Of a stretch of 11,148 nt of DNA, positions 5,977-11,148 are shown one piece after another. The stretch comes from Sulfurimonas sp. GTDB taxonomy: Bacteria > Campylobacterota > Campylobacteria > Campylobacterales > Sulfurimonadaceae. The notes under the pieces are model-generated. The model was given only the letters and a program-made list of their open reading frames with translations, had not been told where the DNA came from and did not search any database. Where the stretch lies: the NCBI GenBank assembly GCA_027083475.1, contig JALWON010000405.1:1-11148 (forward strand). The letters are read 5' to 3'. Every line of letters starts with the position of its first letter. The stretch's first letter is position 1. The translations under genes were made by a program, and so were the position numbers.

Positions 5977-6690
5977 ATGAATCTGCTCAAAGAGTTTTCC
6001 CTTGATGACACATGCTCCTATCTCAAAGATAAAGAGCAGCATATGCACTATAAAATCATAGACAACACTACAGCCCATGATTGTCAGGAGTATATAGAAC
6101 GAGGATTTCGACGCTTTGGCAAAATGTACTTTCGTCCCATTTGTCATGGATGTGATGCGTGTCAAAGTATTAAAATAGATGTGCACAACTATACTTTCTC
6201 CAAATCTGCCAAACGCATCTTGAAAAAAAGCAAAAATTTCTCTATGCACACACAAACCCCAACACTCTCTCAGGAGCATTTAGCACTTTTTGAAAAATAC
6301 CACCTCTACATGAAAGAGAGAAAATCTTGGCAACACTCCCAAACAACACCAGAGCACTACTACCAATCTTTCATCAATGGGCATGGAGATTTTGGATATG
6401 AAGTCCTCTACTTCGACCAAGAAAAACTCATCGCAGTAGATTTGATAGACATCTTAGAAGATGGTATCTCCTCCATCTATTTTTACTATGACCCAGACTA
6501 TGCAAGCTACTCCCTTGGAAAACTCTCTTTATACAAACAGATAGAGTATGCCAAAGCACATCATAAAAAATGGATTTATCTCGGCTACTATGTAGAAGAT
6601 TGCCCCTCTCTCTCCTACAAAGCCGAGTATAAGCCCTACCTTACCCTACAAGGCAGACCTACTGAGTATGAAGATTTTATTTGGGTTTAG
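5977..6690 (+). CDS. bpt: Aspartate/glutamate leucyltransferase Bpt
   Basis: Bpt transfers leucine from Leu-tRNA to N-terminal Asp or Glu of proteins, creating an N-degron read by ClpS and degraded by ClpAP. The 237-residue length is typical. The N-terminal domain shows C13 in the conserved TCSYL start, then RRFGKMYFRPICHGCDACQS (45-64) with a C56-x2-C59-x2-C62 cluster, which matches the ATE/Bpt family. The C-terminal GNAT-like half contains ISSIYFYYDPDYASYSLGKL and a family-typical WIYLGYYVEDCPSLSYKAEY block. Older annotations call it putative arginyl-tRNA-protein transferase; the bacterial clade transfers leucine. Its ATG is one base after the prfB stop, so translation is probably coupled. 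It converges on norQ, with 11 bases between the stops. Confidence 0.93.
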   Translation: MNLLKEFSLDDTCSYLKDKEQHMHYKIIDNTTAHDCQEYIERGFRRFGKMYFRPICHGCDACQSIKIDVHNYTFSKSAKRILKKSKNFSMHTQTPTLSQEHLALFEKYHLYMKERKSWQHSQTTPEHYYQSFINGHGDFGYEVLYFDQEKLIAVDLIDILEDGISSIYFYYDPDYASYSLGKLSLYKQIEYAKAHHKKWIYLGYYVEDCPSLSYKAEYKPYLTLQGRPTEYEDFIWV

Positions 6691-6710
6691 TTTCAAAACA
6701 CTTACCCAAA
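6680..6710. terminator. Inverted repeat at bpt/norQ convergent junction
   Basis: TTTGGGT (6680-6686) and ACCCAAA (6704-6710) pair as a 7-bp stem spanning both stop codons. AGT/ACT (6689-6691 and 6700-6702) could extend it after a small internal loop. Position suggests a shared bidirectional terminator, but neither strand has a following T-run. If it works, it does so without the classical U-tract. Confidence 0.35.
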
Positions 6711-7478
6711 ATGTAAACGCATTAACTGCTCTAGCACATGCAAAACTTCCTCTTCATCACTCAAAGACTCGACAATAGAGTGCATACATGCTTGGTAGGG
6801 GTCAAAGCCTTGGACTATGAGTTTTGCCGCATAAACTAAGAGTCTTGTAGAGACAGCCTCTTGAATATCGCTATCATCGAGTCGTCGTATCTCTTGAGCA
6901 ATATTGACAAGTTTTTGTGCCACCTCAGCACTCACTCCACTCTCTTTTATAATAATCTCTTTTTCTATATTTGCATCAGGATAATCAAATGTAAGGGAGA
7001 GAAAACGCTGTTTTGTACTAGGTTTCATGCCCTTTAGTGCATTTTGATACCCTGGGTTATAAGAGACAACAAGCATAAAATCAGGATGGGCATGAATAAG
7101 TTCACCTGTTCTGTCTATGGGAAGCACTCGACGATAATCTGCTAAAGAGTGCAAAACAACCGTGGTATCTTTTCTTGCTTCTATGATTTCATCAAGGTAA
7201 CAGATACCCCCTTCTCTAACAGCTTTTGTGAGCGGGCCATCTTGCCAGTATGTTCCATTTTCATCGATGAGATGACGCCCTACCAAATCAGCAGCACTCA
7301 AATCATCATGGCAGACAACTGTATAAACTTTACGGTTTAATTTTTCTCCCATATGCTCAATAAAGCGTGTTTTACCACACCCCGTTGGCCCTTTAATGAG
7401 GAGTGGAAGATTCATAGAAGCAGCTGCTTGAAAAAGTTCTATCTCGTTTGATTGTTCTAAGTAGTAAGTTTTTGGCAT
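6702..7478 (-). CDS. norQ: NorQ/CbbQ-family AAA+ ATPase for NO reductase activation
   Basis: NorQ is a MoxR-type AAA+ ATPase that, with NorD, is needed to make active cNOR, probably by enabling iron insertion at the FeB site of NorB. The 258-residue protein shows Walker A GPTGCGKT (30-37), Walker B ICYLDE (92-97), a sensor-1 asparagine in VVSYNPGY (N141) and a STKQRF arginine-finger segment with R158. The CbbQ/NirQ/NorQ-typical HDDLSAADLVGRHLI (57-71) and a C-terminal lid-type helical domain are also present. It follows norD by 11 bases with a strong AAAGGGG site (7484-7490), five bases before the ATG. It is last in norC-norB-norD-norQ. Related CbbQ or GpvN proteins are the only realistic alternatives, and the neighbours decide for NorQ. 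Confidence 0.95.
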   Translation of the reverse strand: MPKTYYLEQSNEIELFQAAASMNLPLLIKGPTGCGKTRFIEHMGEKLNRKVYTVVCHDDLSAADLVGRHLIDENGTYWQDGPLTKAVREGGICYLDEIIEARKDTTVVLHSLADYRRVLPIDRTGELIHAHPDFMLVVSYNPGYQNALKGMKPSTKQRFLSLTFDYPDANIEKEIIIKESGVSAEVAQKLVNIAQEIRRLDDSDIQEAVSTRLLVYAAKLIVQGFDPYQACMHSIVESLSDEEEVLHVLEQLMRLHFG

Positions 7479-7489
7479 TTGTACCCCTT

Positions 7490-9289
7490 TTATTTTGTTA
7501 AATTCATATATATTTCTGGTAAGATTTGCGGGAGTTTTTTACTCTCACGTATCACGGTATAGCCATTTTTTCCAAAAAGATACGGCAAATAATGTTTCGA
7601 GTCCACATCTATAGTGATACAAAATGGTGTGAGTCCGAGTTTTTTTGCTTCGAGTATCGCTTTTTTTGTATCTTCTATTCCATATCTGCCATCATATCTA
7701 TCGACATCATTTGGTTTGCCATCACTCAAGATAAGTAAAAGTCTGTTTTTTGTTTGCTGTTTTTTTAGAATATTCGTAGCTTCACGAATAGCTGCCCCCA
7801 TACGGGTATAGTAACCCGGTTTGATACTCTGAATTCTTCCACGAGTAAATGCTGTATGCTTTTCGTTGAAATTTTTAATGATTTCAAAACGGACATTTGT
7901 ATTTTTAAGTGAAGAAAAGGTGTAGATGGCAAACTTATCTTGAAGTTTTACAAGGGCTTGGGAAAAGACAATCAGTGTATCTTTAATCATATCAATCACT
8001 CGTATATCTTGGGTAATGCCCGCTTCAGTAGAGAGTGAAACATCAGCTAAAATGAGAGTGGACATATCACGTGTTTTTTTCACAAAAGATTCATAAAATT
8101 TTTGAGGATGCCCTGACTTATTTTCATGTCCTTTATACTCTATCCAGCTATCAAGATTGATTTCATCTCCGTAAGGCAGACGACTGGTTTTGATACGGTC
8201 TAATTCCATCAAATCAAGTTCATGCTCAATTCTTTTAATGCTTTTTTTCAGATGTGGCGGTATCTCTAAGGCTTCTATCTCTGTTATCAAATAGGGCTTA
8301 ATTTTGACATAGTTTATGAGATACTCTTGCTTTGAGTAATCCCACTCATCTAAAAGGTGCGTACCTAAAGGGTATTCCTCTTTTGATGTGTTACTCAAGT
8401 CTAAATCTATTTTCAGTCGAGAGGAGAGATTGGCTTTTTTCTTGCCAAGTGTTATTTCATCTAAATCTTCTGCATTATAAAGGGCATCTTTATCGAAACT
8501 ATCATCTTCATCCCTATCAACATTGACCTGTTCGAGTATGCTCATAATAGACTCAGGCAAATACGCCACAAAACCATCTGTCTCTTTTGAATCATCTATT
8601 TTTTTCGCATTTTTTTTCATCTCTAGGGTCTCTATCTGCTCCTCTTTGTCTCCTCTGGAAATTGCCTCATCTTCATACTCGCTATAGCGTGCATTTTTTG
8701 ATAAAGAGGGGTATATCCATAAGGGGCAAGGGTAAGTGTCAAGCTGTGAGACAAAAAGCCCATCTTCTATATTTTGTGGGCTTAAAGACTTAACAAAGGC
8801 TAATCGAGGATTATCTTTTATTAAATCTTCTAAAGCTTTTTCATAAAACTTTGCAAAGCCGCTGTATTTTTGCACAATGGCTTCTGTAGTTTTGAAGTTT
8901 TTAAAAAGGAGACTTCCTTTGTAAGTATCTATAGAAGTAGCCATGGCAACAAGCCAAAAATAAAGCATTTCATTTTGTTGTTTAGTTTGAAAATATGCGA
9001 GTGATTCAGGTAAATAAAGTGCTTTTTCATCCTGCCATGGCAGTAAAAAAGTATCGCCTAATGCAGCGAGTTTTTCTTTGTAATTACGAGAAGTTTTTAC
9101 AAAGCGTTTGTCTGTTATATGCAACTCTTTTGCTTTTTCACCACCTAAAAGGTGATAAAAAATCTTTAATGACTTTGAGTACTCTTTGAAATAAACTCGA
9201 GACTCTTCATAAGCACTATTTACTTTTTTACTTATAAAGCGTTCCCAAAATTTTCCAGCATTCTCCTCAAACTCAAGTATGTTTAGCAT
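7490..9289 (-). CDS. norD: NorD, VWA-domain activation protein for NO reductase
   Basis: NorD pairs with NorQ and is thought to dock it on NorBC during metal-site assembly. The chosen 599-residue protein has an unconserved N-terminal part, an acidic low-complexity stretch around 230-290 (KKIDDSKETDG, DRDEDDSFDKD), and a C-terminal von Willebrand A domain. The metal-ion adhesion site is complete: D416-V-S418-L-S420, T495 in PGYYTRMGAA, and D523 in LLILSDGKPND. The start at 9289 is preferred because it lies 4 bases after the norB stop and gives the sensible N-terminus MLNILEFEENAGKFWERF. Extending the frame to the GTG at 9343 would overlap norB by 50 bp without a ribosome site. The gene looks AT-rich. 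CbbO is the paralogous alternative. Confidence 0.93.
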   Translation of the reverse strand: MLNILEFEENAGKFWERFISKKVNSAYEESRVYFKEYSKSLKIFYHLLGGEKAKELHITDKRFVKTSRNYKEKLAALGDTFLLPWQDEKALYLPESLAYFQTKQQNEMLYFWLVAMATSIDTYKGSLLFKNFKTTEAIVQKYSGFAKFYEKALEDLIKDNPRLAFVKSLSPQNIEDGLFVSQLDTYPCPLWIYPSLSKNARYSEYEDEAISRGDKEEQIETLEMKKNAKKIDDSKETDGFVAYLPESIMSILEQVNVDRDEDDSFDKDALYNAEDLDEITLGKKKANLSSRLKIDLDLSNTSKEEYPLGTHLLDEWDYSKQEYLINYVKIKPYLITEIEALEIPPHLKKSIKRIEHELDLMELDRIKTSRLPYGDEINLDSWIEYKGHENKSGHPQKFYESFVKKTRDMSTLILADVSLSTEAGITQDIRVIDMIKDTLIVFSQALVKLQDKFAIYTFSSLKNTNVRFEIIKNFNEKHTAFTRGRIQSIKPGYYTRMGAAIREATNILKKQQTKNRLLLILSDGKPNDVDRYDGRYGIEDTKKAILEAKKLGLTPFCITIDVDSKHYLPYLFGKNGYTVIRESKKLPQILPEIYMNLTK

Positions 9290-9293
9290 AAAA

Positions 9294-10667
9294 CTATTTT
9301 TCTTCTTTGACAAAAAAGCTAGAGAAGTATGTGAGAAGTCCACTTAAAACAAGCAGACCAAAAACAAGACGAATCATATATACAGGAACTATGTGTGCTT
9401 GTGTATCCATAAAGTTTAAAGCGGATCCATCAGTAGCCCAGCGCTGTAACATGATTTGCATAATACCCGCTGCTGTGAGTGCAAGAGTCACACCTATCAT
9501 CCCAATATTCATCATCCAAAACGCAATCAGTTCTCGTTTTTGTGCTTTCGCTGAGTTACCATGCGGGCGACCTCTGAGAATTGGCATTGCATAAGAGATG
9601 ATTGTAAAAATAATCATAATATATGCCCCATAAAAAGAGAGGTGACCATGTGCTGCAGTGAGTTGCGTTCCATGAGTATAGTAGTTCACAGGAGCAAGTG
9701 TATGTAAAAATCCCCAAACACCAGCACCTAAAAATCCCATGACTGCTGTTCCTTTTGCCCATGTGAGTGCTATTTTATTTTCTGTATCAATTCTTTTTTG
9801 TTTTGCCATAGAAAATGCAAAAAGAATCATCAAAAAGAAAGGCAGAGGCTCAATAGCAGAAGCGATAGAACCTATCCACATCCAGTAGGATGGTGCCCCC
9901 ATAAAGAAAAAGTGGTGCCCTGTTCCAACGATACCCGAAATAAGTGTCATCGCAATGATAAGATAGAGCCATTTGTCTGTATGTTCACGGTCAATACCTG
10001 TTACTTTTATAAGTACAAATGCAAGAATTGAGCCAAGAATAAGCTCCCAAGTAGCTTCCACCCATAAATGCACCACATACCACCAGAAAAATTTATCCAT
10101 TACTAAGTTATCTGGAACATAAAATGCAAATAAGAAAAATACTGCAAGTCCTAAAAGTCCCGTCAATAAAACAACCGTAATCACTGTTTTTCTTCCCTTA
10201 ATCACAGTCATTGCAATATTTAAAATAAACGCAAGTGCCACAATCACAATACCTACTTTCGTAATTGTAGGTTGTTCTAAAAACTCTCTACCCATTGTAG
10301 GGAGTAAGTCATTGCCTGTTAAGTCTGCTAAAGTAGCATAAGGCACAAAGAGGTAGCCAAGAATGGTAGCAACACCCGCTGCTGCAAAAACCCAAAACAT
10401 TAGATTTGCAAGTGCTGGACTCCAAAGTTCGCGTTCAGACTCTTCAGGAACAAGATAGTAAGTCGCCCCCATAAAACCAAAAAGAATAAGTACTATCAGT
10501 AAATTTGTATGTACCATTCTTGCGACATTAAAAGGAATTTCTGGAAAAAGAAAATCTCCTGCAATGTATTGAGTCCCTAAAACAAGACCAAAAAGTATCT
10601 CTCCGGCTAGAAGCATAAGTGCAAAAATAAAGTATTTTTTTGCGACGGATTGAGAAGTGTATTTCAT
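9294..10667 (-). CDS. norB: Nitric oxide reductase large subunit NorB (cNOR)
   Basis: NorB is the catalytic membrane subunit that reduces two NO to N2O at a heme b3/FeB centre. The 457-residue protein has about 12 membrane helices and every expected ligand: H53 in RMVHTNLLIV and H342 in AHGHLSFYG for low-spin heme b, H340 for heme b3, and H200, H251 and H252 (HLWVEATWE, GTGHHFFF) for FeB. E204, E208 and E273 are the conserved catalytic or channel glutamates. All positions are offset by exactly 7 from the Pseudomonas numbering I know (H60, H207, H258/H259, E280, H347, H349). The lack of an N-terminal quinol-oxidase extension, plus an adjacent norC, marks cNOR rather than qNOR. AAGGA (10675-10679) overlaps the norC 3' end, 7 bases before the ATG. 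Confidence 0.98.
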   Translation of the reverse strand: MKYTSQSVAKKYFIFALMLLAGEILFGLVLGTQYIAGDFLFPEIPFNVARMVHTNLLIVLILFGFMGATYYLVPEESERELWSPALANLMFWVFAAAGVATILGYLFVPYATLADLTGNDLLPTMGREFLEQPTITKVGIVIVALAFILNIAMTVIKGRKTVITVVLLTGLLGLAVFFLFAFYVPDNLVMDKFFWWYVVHLWVEATWELILGSILAFVLIKVTGIDREHTDKWLYLIIAMTLISGIVGTGHHFFFMGAPSYWMWIGSIASAIEPLPFFLMILFAFSMAKQKRIDTENKIALTWAKGTAVMGFLGAGVWGFLHTLAPVNYYTHGTQLTAAHGHLSFYGAYIMIIFTIISYAMPILRGRPHGNSAKAQKRELIAFWMMNIGMIGVTLALTAAGIMQIMLQRWATDGSALNFMDTQAHIVPVYMIRLVFGLLVLSGLLTYFSSFFVKEEK

Positions 10668-10671
10668 ATTG

Positions 10672-11118
10672 TTATCCTTCTATATTTGGTGGCCATTCGT
10701 TGTTTTTCACACGAGATGTCCAGATGAGAAAATCTGCAAGATCATTGACTTGCTTATCACTAAGGTGAAACTGAGGCATTTTTCTTCTGCCTGGTTCTGA
10801 GAGTGGCTGTGCTGCCATCCATCCACTTAAGTATGCTTTAAATGTCGCTTCATCACCGTTACCGCGACGCTCAAAAACATTTCCTAATTCTGGTGCATAG
10901 TAAGCACCCTCTCCTAAAATGGTATGGCAACCAACACAATCATTGTTCTCCCATACCTGTTTTCCAGCAGCTACTGATTCTGTGATTTTATCATCATGCG
11001 ATAATTTTGGAATCTGGTGTACTGTATCCATTGTCAGACCGGCAAATACTAAGATGGCAAATAACCCACCACCAAAGTAAATGTTTCTGGCCATATTTTT
11101 GGTAATACGTTCAGTCAT
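10672..11118 (-). CDS. norC: Nitric oxide reductase cytochrome c subunit NorC
   Basis: NorC is the membrane-anchored monoheme cytochrome c that feeds electrons from periplasmic donors to NorB. The 148-residue protein has one N-terminal anchor helix (about 13-30, NIYFGGGLFAILVFAGLTMD) and a periplasmic heme c domain. The CVGCH site is at 61-65, followed by the NorC-typical TILGEGAYYAPEL; M114 in RRKMPQF is the likely distal ligand. The ATG at 11118 is chosen because AAAGG (11126-11130) lies 7 bases upstream. A longer frame to 11145 would start ahead of that site and add MVEFKKGLF, which the family lacks. It is the first visible gene of norCBDQ, overlapping norB's ribosome site. Only 30 bases of its upstream region are in the window. 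Confidence 0.97.
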   Translation of the reverse strand: MTERITKNMARNIYFGGGLFAILVFAGLTMDTVHQIPKLSHDDKITESVAAGKQVWENNDCVGCHTILGEGAYYAPELGNVFERRGNGDEATFKAYLSGWMAAQPLSEPGRRKMPQFHLSDKQVNDLADFLIWTSRVKNNEWPPNIEG

Positions 11119-11135
11119 AAATAAGCCTTTTTTAA

Positions 11136-11141
11136 ATTCTA
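11136..11141 (-). promoter_or_regulatory. Possible -10 box upstream of norC
   Basis: TAGAAT on the minus strand (11141-11136) resembles a -10 element, but a start about seven bases on would leave a leader of only about 10 nt carrying the AAAGG site. The window ends before a -35 or an FNR/NNR-type operator could be seen, so this is a weak call. Confidence 0.25.
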
Positions 11142-11148
11142 CCAAAAA

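Noticed and set aside
9290..9343. A longer norD start at GTG 9343.
   Set aside because: It would overlap norB by 50 bp with no ribosome-binding site; the ATG at 9289 sits 4 bases after the norB stop.
11119..11145. A longer norC start at 11145.
   Set aside because: The AAAGG ribosome site lies between that start and the ATG at 11118, which gives the normal NorC N-terminus.
1..11148. Signs of CRISPR arrays, insertion sequences, tRNA genes or riboswitches.
   Set aside because: No regularly spaced repeats, transposase-like frames, terminal inverted repeats or tRNA-like cloverleaf sequences were recognised, and almost all the window is accounted for by genes.

Overview
The window looks like chromosome of a chemolithotrophic or denitrifying member of the Campylobacterota (Epsilonproteobacteria), most like Sulfurimonas or a close relative. 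This rests on three things. The base composition is AT-rich. The order flgB-flgC-fliE followed by an FtsI-type penicillin-binding protein matches the arrangement known from Campylobacter jejuni (pbpB-fliE-flgC-flgB) and Helicobacter pylori. A complete cytochrome c-dependent nitric oxide reductase (cNOR) gene set lies nearby. The genus is an inference.

Layout. At the left edge, on the minus strand, is the N-terminus of a type IV pilin/pseudopilin cut by the window (1-80). Next, also on the minus strand, is a two-gene cassette: a zeta-toxin-like P-loop kinase (345-920) whose 3' end overlaps a 61-residue partner, the likely antitoxin (167-352). A divergent spacer (921-1012) carries a sigma-70-type promoter that seems to give the kinase a leaderless message. 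In the other direction it carries a textbook sigma-54 promoter for the flagellar genes. The plus-strand run flgB, flgC, fliE, ftsI (1013-4058) encodes proximal rod proteins, the rod/MS-ring junction protein and a septal transpeptidase. The ftsI membrane anchor is encoded upstream of the first ATG/GTG/TTG codon, so its start is non-canonical, probably ATA at the fliE stop. The ftsI 3' end overlaps the convergent panC (4005-4826, minus) by 54 bp. panC and prfB (4878-5975, plus) diverge from a 51-bp gap holding two mirror-image TATAAT boxes. prfB is followed after one base by bpt, an Asp/Glu leucyltransferase of the N-degron pathway (5977-6690). The right third is a minus-strand operon norC-norB-norD-norQ (11118 down to 6702) encoding both cNOR subunits and both assembly/activation factors.

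How the parts work together. NorC passes electrons to NorB, which reduces NO to N2O in the cytoplasmic membrane. NorQ (MoxR-type AAA+ ATPase) and NorD (VWA-domain adaptor) probably insert or activate the non-heme iron of NorB. FlgB, FlgC and FliE start the flagellar rod. The remaining genes are housekeeping (pantothenate synthesis, translation termination, protein degradation tagging). The kinase/small-protein cassette is the clearest accessory element. No insertion sequence, tRNA, rRNA or CRISPR array was seen, and no gene-free stretch exceeds about 100 bases.
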